From positions 133,308,001 to 133,372,000 of the forward strand of contig JAZHRO010000036.1 of NCBI GenBank assembly GCA_037157565.1: a DNA stretch of 64,000 bases, read 5' to 3'. Position numbers and translations under genes: made by a program. Below are positions 35,468 to 46,670 of the stretch, piece after piece. The notes beneath the pieces were generated by a model. The model searched no databases. It saw only the letters and a program-made list of their open reading frames with translations, and was not told the origin of the DNA. Each line of letters opens with the position of its first letter. Within the stretch, counting starts at the first letter, position 1. Source of the stretch: Thalassia testudinum. Lineage: Eukaryota; Streptophyta; Magnoliopsida; Alismatales; Hydrocharitaceae.

Positions 35468-35578
35468 ATGGCATTATTAGGGTTGTCAGAAATGTCATTG
35501 GAACCCGCTACAGAAGTTGGGAAGTATAAAAATCCATTTCTTCAGCCTATTCATAGTGGTATTTCTACCACTTAAGAG
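35468..35578 (+). pseudogene. gag: copia M gag stub
   Basis: The frame from ATG 35468 carries the usual gag start and reaches VGKYKNPFLQPI, equivalent to the YKNPFF motif of the other copies. It then runs into unrelated codons and a stop. The rest of gag, including its core and zinc knuckle, is missing before the protease at 35717, so an internal deletion of roughly 700-900 bp is inferred from the length of gag in H and N. Confidence 0.75.
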
Positions 35579-35716
35579 TTGAGAGATGACACTGTGATCA
35601 TTGCCTGGAGTGAGTATGAGAGACTACTCCAAGGCCATAGTCATCACGATAGACTCGAGGGACCAAGCAAATTGAGTTCCATTGCACGTAGCAGGAATCA
35701 GAGTTGTTCAGAATGA

Positions 35717-37379
35717 CTTGTGGATTCAGAAGCCTCACAGCACCTCAATGGAGATCGGGATTACTTTACCCATCTTCATTCACTTATAGCTAGCAAGACT
35801 GTTCAGGTTGCAGATGGCCAACACTCCAAGGTGGTAGGTCAAGGCGAGGTACCGGTAACTTCTACGTTGAGATTGCCTGATGTTTTATATGTTCCAGACT
35901 TTCCTATGAGTCTTCTCTCAGTCAGTCAAATTACTAAGGAATTTAATTACAGTGTAATATTTGATGCTGTAAGATGCACCATTCAAGACAAATTGACAGG
36001 GAAGGTGATTCGCAGTGGTCATGTAGAGCATGGGGTTTATCGATTGGCTCAACTCCACTTGCATCTGCATGTTGATGAGAGGTATCCTTTACACCTAGGA
36101 GTGCATTTCAATGGCATCTCCACCTTAGACACCTTTATTTGGATAGCCTTTGTCAAGTCATTCCACATATATCTCCTACAACCCGAATTTGTTGTGATGA
36201 TGTCAATTGGGCAAGCATCGTCATTCCTCCTACCCGATGAGTACTCATCCTAGATCGACAACCCTATTTGAGTTATTACACATGAATGTGTGGGATCCGA
36301 GCAAAATACCAGATAGGCAAGGTCACCGTTACTACTCGGTAGTGGTTGATGATTTTTCACGTCAATCTTAGGTGTTCTTATTGAAGAATAAATCAGATAT
36401 TGGATCTATCATTGAAGGTTTCATGTTGGAGGTTAAGAATCAGTATTCAACCACTATTAAAGTAGTGAGATCTGATAAAGTACTTGAACTATGCACCACT
36501 AGGTTGTCTATTTTCTACAGCTCTCATGGGATAGTGCACCAGACCACGTGCGATCATACTTCTCAGCCGAATGGGGTGGCTGAGAGGAAGCATAGACATC
36601 TTCTAGATGTGGCTCATACCTTGTTGATCCACCATAGTGTGCCTCCGGTATATTGGGGAGATGCAGTTCTTACAGCTTGCTATTTAATCAATAGGATGCC
36701 TAGTTCAATACTTTGTAAGCAGATACCTTGGCATATATTGCACCCTGAGCAGGAGCTTTTTCATGTACCACCACGTGTGTTTGGTTGTGCTGCATTTGTT
36801 CACCTTCTTTTTCCAAGACGAGACAAGTTGGCACCACGAGCAATTAAGTACGTGTTCTTGGGATATTCATGGACTCAGAAAGGATATAGATGTTTCAATC
36901 CTCTTACTGCTAGGCACTATGTGAGTGTTGATGTTACGTTTCATGAGTCTATTTCATATTTTTCTATTGCTGCCTGGAGTTTATCCTCTGAGGTTACGAA
37001 GGTTCCTATGCCTATACCTCCTGTTTCCTTGAAGGCGATACCTATTTCTGCTCCCCCACCTACTACAACCGGTCCTATGAAGTTCTCTAAACCCATTGTT
37101 ACATATCAGCAACCTCACAGCACTTTTCAAATACCACCTCCTATAGAAGCCGCACAGACTCCACCGTCTCCATCTCAAGAGACCACAGATAGGTTGCATA
37201 ATGATGATAAGGCACCCTCTGATAATAGATGCCCAGATGAGAATCTTTCTACTTTACAGTCAGTACAGGAGGATCAGATAGCTGATCTTGATCTTCCTAT
37301 TGCCATTAGGAGGGCACCCCACACATGTGAGTCCAGATACCGTGTTGCAGGTAGTCGGCTACTGATGGCCTTGGGTCAA
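35717..37379 (+). pseudogene. pol: copia M protease and integrase
   Basis: Protease begins LVDSEASQHLNGD, with DSGA changed to DSEA, then KTVQVADGQHSKVVGQGE and VLYVPDFPMSLLSVSQITKE (35720-36100). The pre-integrase zinc region is scrambled. The integrase core is open for 340 codons from 36372: VRSDKVLELC carries the second catalytic Asp and QPNGVAERKHRH the catalytic Glu. YWGDAVLTACYLINRMPSS, PPRVFGCAAFVHLLFPRRDK and GYRCFNPLTARHYVSVDVTF follow. This is the longest intact retroviral-type frame in the window. It stops inside the linker before reverse transcriptase, where copia N is inserted at 37379. Confidence 0.9.
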
Positions 37380-37513
37380 AGTTGGTTGAAATGAGTTTTA
37401 TTGTAACCGTAGGTCTCTCTTATATAGGGACCAAAAAAGTAAAGTACACCTTTGCCCCTAAGGAGCACACAAGAAAAAAACTAGAAAGGAAATACATATA
37501 TGGTATGCTAGCA
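37380..37513 (-). repeat. 3' LTR of copia N
   Basis: 134 bp. Reverse-complemented it starts TGCTAGCATACC and ends CAACCAACT. Confidence 0.88.
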
Positions 37514-37520
37514 CTCCCCC

Positions 37521-40500
37521 TCAAGCTGGAGCATATATATCTATCATGCTCAACTTTGATATACATGACTCAAATGAAGATTTGGTCAAGGGCTTGGTGA
37601 AAATATCTGTTGTTGTCTGCTCCTCAAATGCAACAGAAGTGGTATAAAGCAACCCCTTCTGAATAATGTCCCTAGTATAGTGACAATCAACCTCAACATG
37701 CTTTGTTCCCTCGTGAAATGCTAGATTGTTGGCAATGAAGGTGGTTGCTCTATTATCACATCGCATCTCCATGGGGCTAGAAAACTGCACCTGTAGGTCA
37801 ATAAGGATCTGATCCACATCATCTCTGCAGTCGTCTGAGCCACAGCTCTATACTTAGACTCGACATTGGACCTCACAACCGTACCTTGTTTCTTGCTCCT
37901 CCAGGTGATCAAATTTCCTGCTAAGAAAGTGCAGAACCCAGTAGTGGATTTATGACCCACATGACATCCAGCATAGTCTGCATCCGAGTATCCAACCAAC
38001 GTCATAGAGAAACCCTTGGAGAAGCAAAGACCCTTCCCAAGAGCCCTCCTAGCAAATCTACGCACTATCAATGCTCCATCCCAATGCTGCTGTCGATTTT
38101 GCCATGAACTGACTCAGTCTCCCGACAGCAAAGGAGATATCCGGTCTCATGATAGTAAGATACAACAGCTTGCCAACAAGCTGCCTGTACCTTCTGTTGT
38201 CCACCACCTGTGCATCCTCATCATAGATTGGCATCGTAGGGTCCATAGGAATATTGGCCTCCTTGGCCTCAAGCATACCAACCTCCTGCAAAATATCTAG
38301 AGCATACTTTCGCTGAGATAAGACCATACCTTTCTTGCTACAAGCAACCTCAATACCAAGGAAATACCGTAAGGTCCTAAGGTCCTTCATGGCAAACTGC
38401 TCTGCTAGGATGTGCTTAACCTCACCAATACCCTTTATATCGTCCCCCGTGATAATCAAATCATCAACATAAACCAGAAGTACCACAGTACCTCGTCTAG
38501 TCCTCCTGACAAAGAGGGAAAAGTCAGTTGTCGATCTTTTGAATCTAGGTGCCTCTACAACCTGTGACAATCTCTGAAATCAGGCTCGGGGATACTGTTT
38601 GAGGTCATATATAGCCTTCCATAATCGGCATACACTCCCTGTCTCTCAAATCCACGCAGCTGCTGCATATAGACTTCCTCTTGAAGATAACCATAAAGAA
38701 AGGCATTCTTCACGTCTAATTGGTGCAAGGGTCAATCTAACTGAACTGCCACTGCAATCAATACCCAGACTGTGAGAAGTCTGACAACTGGAGAGAAGGT
38801 GTCAAAAAAGTCCACTCCATAGGTTTGGGTGAACCCTTTTGCTACAAGACGAGCTTTGTACATAGCAATACCACCATCAGGATTGAACTTCACAGTAAAC
38901 ACCCATCGATAGCCAACGAGTGTAGCATCATCAGGAAGGGAAGTAAGCTCCCATGTCCCACGGCCTCGAAGAGCATCCATCTCATCCCCCATGGCTGCCT
39001 GCCATTTTGGATCAAGCAAGGCCTCATGGTGTGTAGCTGAAATCTGTATAGTAGCTAACACCTGAGTGAATCCAGCAAATCCAGAAGCAAGAGTATCAGT
39101 AGCAAGTGCCCCCGCTGTGGGATAAGTAGTGCAAGTCCGTGGCCGCTTCCAAATAGCTATCGGACGGTCAATATCAACACCTAACACATCACCTATCCTG
39201 TCCCTGAGAACATCACATGACAAGCATACATCAGTGCCTAAAGGACTCACCTGAGAAGCCGATAGTGAGGCAAGGATGGGGGTTCCTTATAGGTAGCATG
39301 CGGGTGAACATATGTCTGGAGAGGTCCTGTCAGGAGTGGAAAGGGATGCGTAGCAAGTGGTGGTGGTGGTGTGGTAGGGACAGAAATCTCAAGAAAGCTC
39401 CCAAATCGAATGGGAGAATATGGCATAGGTGTTATATCACCCTCGGGAGGCATCTCAGCAGCCATCACAGAAAAGAAAGGTACAGCCTCATGAAAGGTAA
39501 CATCCGCAAAAACAGTGTCAAGAAGTCAGCGGATCAAAACAGTGATACCCCTTTTGTGTCCAGGTATACCGAAGAAAAACACACTTACCTGCTCTCGGTG
39601 CTAATTTATCCCAACCTGGTCCCAACAAATGGACAAAGTCAACACAACCAAACGTCCGAGGGGTGACATGTAACAGGAGACGATCAGGATATATGACCTG
39701 AATAGGAATCTGTTCATGTAACGCAGTCAAAATAAGGTAGTGAATCAAAAAACAAGCAGTCAAAACAGCGTCACCCCAATAGAGAGAAGGAACTAAGTAG
39801 TGAATCAACAAGGTACGAGCAACATCAAGAATATGACGATGCTTCCTCTCGGCAACACCATTTTGCTGAGAGGTACGAGGACATGTCACATGGATAATGC
39901 CACAACTAGAAAAGAAATTGCGCAAATGTAAAGTACAAAACTCCAAAGCATTATCCGAGCGAAAGCACTTCACCAAACAAGCATGCTGAGTTTTTATTTC
40001 TTTGACAAAGTTCTCAATAATTTGTCCCAAATCAGACTTACTTTTCAAGAGAAACATCCAAGTCAGACATGAAAAATCAACTAAAACAAGATAATACTTG
40101 TTCCAAAGTCGATCAGAAGTTTGACTGAGACCCTACACATCCATATGGATTAAGTCAAAAATAGCGACAGACGAGACAGAAGTAAAATTGGAAAAACTAG
40201 CCTTATGGTGCTTGCCAAGTTGACAAGCATCATAGGTGAGAGCAGTAGTGGAGGAAATATGCGGTATAACACGTCTGAGGCGATGAATTGGTAGATGGCC
40301 AAGACGGTGGTGCCACTAGAGAGGAGCAGAAACAAAGCCTTGGGTAGCGGAGGCAGCGAAAGTAGTACGTCTCAGTCAATATACCCCATGCTCCCCACGT
40401 CCTCCACCAATCGTCTTCCCAGTGAATTTGTCCTGCAAGATACAAGAAGACGCATCAAAAATCGCCCGGCAGCTTAGGTCCCTAATAATGTTGCTAACAA

Positions 40501-40759
40501 TAAACTCAAGGAAAAATCGGGCACATAATAAACATCTGCAAGTCTCAAAGTAGGAGATACTGACATATCTCCCTTGCCAACAAGTGGCAAGTGTCCCATC
40601 AGCCACCTGCACTGTCCTGGTAGGTGTAACAAGTGCCAACTGAGATAAGGATCCACGATTGCCACGTAGGTGCTTAGATGCACCAGAATCAATCAACCAC
40701 TCACCTGAACACAAAAGTAATGACGTACCAATCGCAGGTGTCTCTGATGATGTGGCCAT
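37521..40759 (-). pseudogene. pol: copia N pol (protease, integrase, reverse transcriptase, RNase H)
   Basis: Reading on the minus strand from 40759, the protease has an intact EWLIDSGASKHLRGN (Asp at residue 24 of that frame) and RTVQVADGTL. Then comes the integrase (40057-39518) with CFRSDNALEFC and QQNGVAERKHRH, keeping the second Asp and the Glu. Reverse transcriptase is in two frames: 39250-38732 ([40 protein letters not shown]) and 38570-38058 (LLVYVDDLIITGDD, LRYFLGIEVACSKKG). RNase H runs 38071-37721 (GYSDADYAGCHVGHKSTTGF) and the C-terminus ends MIDIYAPA at 37521. Frameshifts separate the blocks, so it is not functional, although most catalytic motifs survive. Confidence 0.9.
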
Positions 40760-40923
40760 GGCTGCAGTGTCAAGAATCTGAGAGGAGGATGAAGCCTATG
40801 TCAACTGCGCAATCTACCATCTCAAAGTCTCAATCTCAATCTCAAGGAACTCACATCAGAACCGGTAGGCACTCCGTCAAGAACCTCAACTGCCTGATTG
40901 GCCATGGGTGGCCTACCGTGCTT

Positions 40924-41735
40924 CTACCAGCATGTAGCCTCTGGATGACCAAATCTGCCACAGAAAGTGCATGGTGTCTTGGTACGTGTACCAAACGAGC
41001 ATCCACGTCCACGACCACATGCAGGGAAAGGAGTACCCCTGCCACGTCCAGGAGTCGCTGCTAGTGCAGATGTCTGGGTACCTGTGCCTGGGGCGGTAGT
41101 ACGAACTGCAACTCTGCTGAGTTTACTATAAGCCTCCTCCAGGGTAGGAAGCTCAAAAGCTGTGAGAATCTGATCTCTGGTAGCTGCATACTCGGTCCAA
41201 GACCTACCAAGAAGAGAGAGATGACCAACTGTCTCCGAAAATTCCTCCAAGACTCACAAGCACGTCCTGGCAGATAAGAGTGATGTCTCTCCAAAATTCC
41301 CTTCAAGAGGGAATAGTACTGTAGCAAAGTGCGTCTTTCCTGATGCAAATAGAAAAGGTCGTAGAAAACCTGAAAAACTCGTGCAGAGTTCTTAGCATGA
41401 GAATAGGTCTCGCACAAGGACTCCCACATCTTTTTTATAGTGTCATAATACATGATCTCATCCCCTATATAGGGAATAACCGTCTGCATAAGCCACACAG
41501 AGACCATGCCATTGTCTCTATCCCAAGTGGCATTAACGCCAGTCTTGCTACCAGGCTCCGGATCTATAAGGATGTGGCTCTTCCCATGACCCCTGGCAGT
41601 CATGAGGAATGTTTAAGACCACCATGGGTAATTGGTCTCATCCAAATTGACGATAGGATCAAAAAATGGATTCTTCAACACCCCGATGTCCAGAGGAGTG
41701 CCCGAATTCACCTCGGACTGATTATCTAAAGCCAT
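40924..41735 (-). pseudogene. gag: copia N gag
   Basis: ATG at 41735 begins MALDNQSEVNSGTP and continues LKNPFFDPIVNLDETNYPWW, then a stop (CAA to TAA type) near 41617. The frame resumes with TARGHGKSHILIDPEPGSKT, GVNATWDRDNG and WESLCETYSHAKNSARVF. A later frame (41250-40924) has ARDQILTAFELPT-type sequence (TRDQILTAFELPTLEEAYSK). It ends with an intact zinc knuckle CTFCGRFGHPEATC (about 40930-40971), matching C-x2-C-x4-H-x4-C. Gag packages the RNA and forms the particle. One stop and one frameshift disable it. Confidence 0.88.
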
Positions 41736-41924
41736 CTTTACAATCTTGGAGCCGCAATCAAACTTCTATATCCAAGAAGTCATCAATCCGGTCTGAAATT
41801 CAGAGATTTAGGCCGGCATCTTCACGTTGGACAAGCTTTGGCCTATCCCGGATGCGGGGAGACCACCCGAGAAGGCCCAACCAACACTGACGGAGACCAG
41901 ACAAAGCCCCTAAGCGGCGCTAAT

Positions 41925-42065
41925 CGACCTGGCGGTGCCCTGGGCGGCGCTGGCGACGCTAACGGCACCCTAGGTGGTGCTGGCTGCACCCTAGGCGACG
42001 CTAGCGGCACCCTAGGTGTCGCTAGTGGTGCTCGTAGCACCTTAGGCAGCACGGGCTACACCTTT
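41925..42065. repeat. degenerate GC-rich minisatellite in copia N leader
   Basis: Units of about 20-21 bp built on GGCACCCTAGGYGNCGCTAG, repeated about six times with variation, between gag and the primer-binding site. It gives open frames of Gly/Ala/Thr/Leu repeats by composition. The leader of copia K has a comparable GC-rich reiteration. Confidence 0.7.
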
Positions 42066-42400
42066 AGACGAAGCCCTAAGGCCCGCAGGTGAAGCCCTAG
42101 GGGATTGGTGAGGCTAGAGGCGGAGGTAGCGATGTGTAGCGGCGCTACCGATGGCTGGCAGCGCTGAACCGAGGCAGCGTGTGCCAGTGGAGGTCAGTTC
42201 GGGGCCTTCCAAGGGAACCCAATCGGCATCAAAGGCCGATGAGGCTGGTTGGCGACAGCGAGGAGCCAAACGGCGACCAACAGAGGCTACCGGCCAGCGG
42301 TGGAGGCTTCTCCAGGTACCTCCAATGGAGATTAGGGTTTGGTAGACAAGGTACGGAGGCTTGTGAAGGTAGGATACCGGAGCACCGATCTAGGATCGCC

Positions 42401-42412
42401 GCTCTGATACGA
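42401..42412 (-). other. primer-binding site of copia N
   Basis: TCGTATCAGAGC on the minus strand, one base off the initiator-Met complement, directly next to the 5' LTR. Confidence 0.8.
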
Positions 42413-42552
42413 AGTTGGTTGAAATGAGATAGTTTTATTGTAACCCTAGGTCTCTTATATAAAGAGAGACCAAAAGAGTAAAGTACACCTTTGCCCCTAA
42501 GGAGCACACAAGAAAAAAACTAGAAAGGAAATACATATATGATATGCTAACA
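42413..42552 (-). repeat. 5' LTR of copia N
   Basis: 140 bp, paired with 37380-37513. The GTCAA duplication follows at 42553. Confidence 0.88.
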
Positions 42553-42557
42553 GTCAA

Positions 42558-44104
42558 CTTTTGGGAGCTTACGTCATGCTCTTTCTGCCATATCAATCCC
42601 TGCCACCTACCAACAGTCTATGCTTGATCCAAAGTGGCGCCAGGCCATAGAAAATGAAATGACTGCTCTTATGTCACGTGGTACTTGGGATCTTACACCT
42701 TTACCAAATGGTGTTACAATAGTTGGCTAAGATGGGTGTTTGCAGTCAAGTACAATCCAAATGGGTCTGTTGCATGCTACAAGGCCCGACTTGTTGCCAA
42801 AGGGTTCACCCAAACATATAGGGTGGACTTTTTTTGACACTTTCTCATCGGTGGTTCAATTATCTACAGTAAAGATTTTGATTTCAGTGGCAATTCAACG
42901 AGATTGACATCTTTACCGGCTTAATGTGAAAAATGCCTTTCTCTATGGATATTCATAGGAGGAAGTTTACATGCAGCAACCCTCTGGTTACGAGGTCCAA
43001 GGGGAGTTTGTATGCAGGTTGCAGAAGGCCATTTATGACCTCAAGCAGAACCCGAGAGCTTAGTTTCAGAAGCTCTCCCAGGTGGTGGAGTCTGTGGGGT
43101 TCATCAGATCGTCTGTAGATCATTCTTTGTTTGTTAGGAAGACCAGGTTTTTAAGATACAGCTCTTTTGGTCTATGTTGATGATTTGATTATCATTGGTG
43201 ATGATACAGCAGGTGTTGTTAAGATCAAACGGACTTTGGCAGATCAATTTGTGATGAAGGATTTAGGGCCATTGAGGTATTTTCTTGGCATAAAAGTAGC
43301 CCGTAATAGGCATAGTATTATTCTATCTCAACGGAAACATGTCCTAGATGTTCTAAAGGAGACAGGTATGCTGGGAGCTAAGCCGGCAAATATTCCCATG
43401 GACCCTAAGGCACGACTGTATGACTATGATGCAGAGCCAGTGGATAGTAGACAGTATCGCCAACTGGTGGAGAAGTTGCTTTACTTAACGATTATTAGGC
43501 TAGATATTTGCTTTGCAATAAGGAAGTTGAGCCAGTTTATGTAGAGGCCTACTAGACAGCACTGGGATGCAACCATGATAGTGCTCAGATACTTGAAGAG
43601 AGCACCAGAACAGGGTCTTCTCTTCACTAGGGGGACATCCATGACCGTAGTTAGATACTCTGACGCAGACTATGCAGGCAATCATGATGACAGAAAGACT
43701 ACCACAGGGTTCTGTACATATATTGCAAGGAATCTAATTACCTGGAAGAGCAAGAAACAGACTGAGTCTGAGTATCATGCTATGGCTCAGACATCGGCAG
43801 AGTTGATGTGGGTGAGATTCTTGCTGAGTGATCTCCATGTACAGATTGATGGGCTATGGAGCTACAATGTGATAACAGGGCTGCCACTTATATTGCTAAT
43901 AATCCCATGTTTTATGAACGCACCAAACATGTGGAGATAGATTGCTATTACACCAGAGATTTGATTAAGAAGGGGTTTATCTTTACCTCCCAGGTTGCTT
44001 TAAAGGCACAGATTGTTGATATCTTTACCAAACCTCTGGCTAGATCCGTCTCTAATACATGTGTGTCCAAGCTGAACATGATTGATATCTATGTTCCAGC
44101 TTGA
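42558..44104 (+). pseudogene. pol: copia M reverse transcriptase and RNase H
   Basis: Continues M after the N insertion: YQQSMLDPKWRQAIENEMTA, VFAVKYNPNGSVACYKARLV and [13 protein letters not shown] (42600-42840), with frameshifts near 42730 and 42830. The palm domain follows at 43167-43544 with VYVDDLIIIGDD (intact YVDD) and LRYFLGIKVARNRHS. RNase H comes next with VRYSDADYAGNHDDRKTTTG and a small deletion in the WKSKKQ...TESEYHAMA block. The C-terminus ends MIDIYVPA at 44104, immediately before the polypurine tract. About five breaks make it inactive. Confidence 0.88.
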
Positions 44105-44111
44105 GGGGGAG

Positions 44112-44270
44112 TGTTACGAAGTCTAGCTATTTATTTGTTCTATTGGTGTTATGTGGTGCTATGTATTTTTTGTTTTCTTCGTGGAATTTTATGGTAATTT
44201 GCACCCACCTCTCGTTATATAAGGAGAGGTAGGGTTAGAGAATAAAGTGAGCTGTTCATTTCTCCCAGCT
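44112..44270 (+). repeat. 3' LTR of copia M
   Basis: 159 bp beginning TGTTACGAAGTCTAGC, followed by the ATTGT duplication at 44271-44275. Confidence 0.85.
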
Positions 44271-44523
44271 ATTGTCATTTTTTTTTTAAAGAATGATCTT
44301 GTCATCTTGTGGAACCTTTTGTTTGTTGTTTAGATAAGATCACTAAGTTTACACATACATACGTTACTTATTGTGGCCTTGCAGGGTTTTTTTCTTGTAT
44401 TAATAAAGTTACATATTGCTTGTTATAACATTGGAGAGGCCTTTTTTCTGCTTTGATCACGTTACTTGTGACCTTGTTGGATCATTTTTGTTTTTCGTTG
44501 ATCTCTTTATTCTTAGTGTAGCT

Positions 44524-44980
44524 TTGGATCCAATGATGGTTATAAGCTATTCAACAGTGTCAACATATGCAAGTTAGTAGAGGATTTTTATCCAAAAGAC
44601 TTCTCCAATCATGAGAAACGCAAGTTAGAAAAATAGTTGCTATATTGCAGGTCTAATGTCACTACACATCATATTTTGAAAAATGTCGACAATCTAGTAG
44701 ATCTTTGTCAAAAACTAATGGAATAGGAAAGATAGAAAATTATTATTTGATTGATAAGCTAGTCCAACTTATTTTAACCCTTCCAATTTCAACTACAACA
44801 ACAAAGAGAGCATTTTCAACTATGAAGATAATCAAGTCTAGACTTCGTAAACAAATGGAAGATAATTTTCTTTAAAATTGTTTAGTAACATAAATTGAGA
44901 AAAAAGTTGCAAAGAAGTTTACAACAAAGGAGATTATAAATGAATATGATTTGAAGTCTCGACGAGTGTATATTAAGTAA
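44524..44980 (+). pseudogene. hAT transposase C-terminal dimerisation domain remnant
   Basis: The plus-strand frame reads GYKLFNSVNICKLVEDFYPK, KDFSNHEKRKLEK, then (one frame) LTLPISTTTTKRAFSTMKII, KSRLRKQMEDNFL, stop, NCLVT, stop, IEKKVAKKFTTKEIINEY and DLKSRRV, ending TAA at 44978-44980. The LTLPxSTxxxxRAFSxMKxxKxRLRxxMxDxFL pattern is the C-terminal dimerisation domain of hAT transposases, close to the plant type annotated as TTF-type zinc finger/HAT dimerisation proteins. In an active enzyme this domain assembles the transposase on terminal repeats. Only this end remains, within the hAT ends at 34146 and 45350. Confidence 0.85.
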
Positions 44981-45358
44981 TTATGTATTCTGGTATGCAG
45001 TATCATTTCTTTTTATCATTTCTATATATTGTAACACTATTTATTCTTATCTTGACACCACAAATCAGTAACTAGTCGAAGATCTCTAGTTGACTATAAA
45101 ATTTATTATATTTGATTTCTATATAGTGTGAGAAAATTATTGACATGAAAGTATTAATTTTAATTATTTTTACTTGTCTTTTTTTGTTTGCTTGCATTTA
45201 CAACATATTAGTTTAAGTATGTTGTGATATTTTAAGTGCAATTTATGATTTAAAATTAGTTACCTTTCATATCATATGAAAGCATTATAATTCATTATAA
45301 TAAGATTTTCAGTTGACCTCCCCAAGCTAAAGATCCTAGCTTTGTCCCTGCGTGGGGT

Positions 45359-45662
45359 GATATCGACACACATGTAATGTCGAAATGCAAAAATGTCAGC
45401 AATATTCTAAGGTCGATAAGTTCGAAGAAATGGTGGCATTAGGTATAAGTGTCTCAATTACCAGTTTCTATCAATTACTATTTTTGTAAGTGAATTAAAT
45501 TTTGACAGCATATTGTCAACATCATGTCGAAATGGCTATTTTTTAGGTTAAGTCATATCAACATCAATATAATGTCAAAACACTGGAACTTCGACAAAAT
45601 GCCGCTGAAATTTTGTCGAAATATCAATAAGTGACGAAATGTACTTTGCATTTCGATTACTG
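45359..45662. mobile_element. right part of the GCCGAC-family MITE split by the hAT element
   Basis: Repeated ATGTCGAAATG, CGACAAAATGCCGC and TTTTGTCGAAAT words run up to TTGCATTTCGATTACTG, which resembles the family end GCATTTAAACCACTG. The motif content matches the copy at 9213 but divergence is high, and no 8-bp duplication pairs with 34071-34078. Confidence 0.45.
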
Positions 45663-46479
45663 CTACTGCTACTCACTCTCAACTCTCCCATTATTCGCTA
45701 CTACTGCTATTATTGCTCACGCTGCTACTACTACTCTGTTCTTATCCAAATCAAATCTCCGTTGTTGCTCCCTCTCATCTCACTACTCCAACTCTCTTAA
45801 GGTTTGATTTCATACCTATCCATAATTATATAGATCTACATACTAGACTCTATATCTACTATTATTACAAACATATAGGTCTAATCACTATTTAGAATCA
45901 AGAAAATATCTGTTTAATTCCTATAAATAAAATTCTAAGTTTTGGTTAGCATTAAAGAATAAAGAACTTATATCCATCTGTAAGTGAATAGAACCTGAAA
46001 ATTGCATACACTAAGTGTTTGTTTACTTCATAAATTAATCATTTATTTCAAAGATAACATTCAACCTAGAAACCCATGGTTCCATGTTTGAAGGTGACAA
46101 ACTATATTTTTGATACATTAATATGATACAACTAGAACTAAACATAACTCATAATGGGTGGCATAAATAAAAATGACCAACACAATACACATAGTTATAT
46201 TAATTTAGATTTATTCAAATTAATTAACTTGTCAACATAGTGAAAGACCTCAAATTAATTGATAAATTAATTTAAGATCAATTGGTTAAATAGTTAAATT
46301 TTAACTTTAACTTTACTACAAACTATAATTTGAATCTTTCATCTTTACATGATATAATTCAATTATTTGATATTTGATTCTTAAACTTGAACATAGTACA
46401 ATAGACTGTTGCATATGAATATTACAATATAACATTCTTATTCTTACATAAACACGTTTACACTTGTGATTTCCTTGAA
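45663..46479. other. gene-free stretch
   Basis: AT-rich, no coding motif. It begins with a short TACTGC trinucleotide-like tract (about 45656-45735). Confidence 0.35.
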
Positions 46480-46670
46480 ATTCTAATCATTTGACTACTT
46501 CTACCATTTTTGCCGATATACATCGTCATGCCTCCAAAATGAACTATTTTCAAGGCATTGAACTCTAACGTCAAAATATGGGTATTTTCACGACGTGCCC
46601 TCAGCATGCCTCTAAAATACACACTTGGAAATTTATCGAGATGACATCGAAATCGACATTTCAAATCTTG
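46480..46670. mobile_element. GCCGAC-family MITE, 3' fragment
   Basis: Matches the right half of the copy at 9213-9539 in order: TTTGACTACTTCT, CATTTTTGCCGAT, TTTTCACGACGTGCCCTCAG, AAATACACACTTGGAAATTT, ending TCGACATTTCAAATCTTG at 46670. The left end is missing. Confidence 0.65.

Larger units (their letters stand above)
37380..42552 (-). mobile_element. Ty1/copia element N (minus strand), inserted in copia M
   Basis: Left (3') LTR 37380-37513 and right (5') LTR 42413-42552, with primer-binding site TCGTATCAGAGC (minus strand, 42401-42412) and a polypurine tract next to 37514. It is flanked by a perfect GTCAA duplication (37375-37379 and 42553-42557). By eye the two LTRs differ at roughly 6 sites plus 2-3 small indels over about 135 bp, so N is relatively young but not recent. 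Length is 5.17 kb with all domains in order. Its insertion splits M between integrase and reverse transcriptase. Confidence 0.92.
34497..44270 (+). mobile_element. Ty1/copia element M, inserted in the hAT element and split by copia N
   Basis: 5' LTR 34497-34652, primer-binding site TGGTATCAGAGC (34653-34664), polypurine tract GAGGGGGAG (44103-44111) and 3' LTR 44112-44270, flanked by ATTGT (34492-34496 and 44271-44275). The host on both sides is hAT sequence. Leaving out N, it is about 4.6 kb. Nearly all of gag is deleted: the frame beginning MALLGLSEMSLEPATEVG at 35468 stops after about 36 codons, and the next recognisable domain is protease. The leader (34665-35467) is GC-rich. Confidence 0.9.
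34146..45350 (+). mobile_element. hAT transposon, split by nested copia elements
   Basis: Left end CAGGGACGGAGGAAGG and right end, reverse-complemented, CAGGGACAAAGCTAGG agree at 12 of 16 positions. Flanks TGTGGGGT (34138-34145) and CGTGGGGT (45351-45358) form an 8-bp duplication with one mismatch, the hAT hallmark. Only 34146-34496 and about 44276-45350 (about 1.4 kb) are hAT sequence, and the rest is copia M with N inside. The right part encodes the C-terminal dimerisation domain of a hAT transposase. The N-terminal and catalytic parts are absent, so this was already an internally deleted copy, or it lost them later. Confidence 0.85.

Noticed and set aside
41838..42427. Gly/Ala-rich repeat protein frames near the copia N leader
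   Set aside because: They arise from the GC-rich minisatellite in an untranslated leader.
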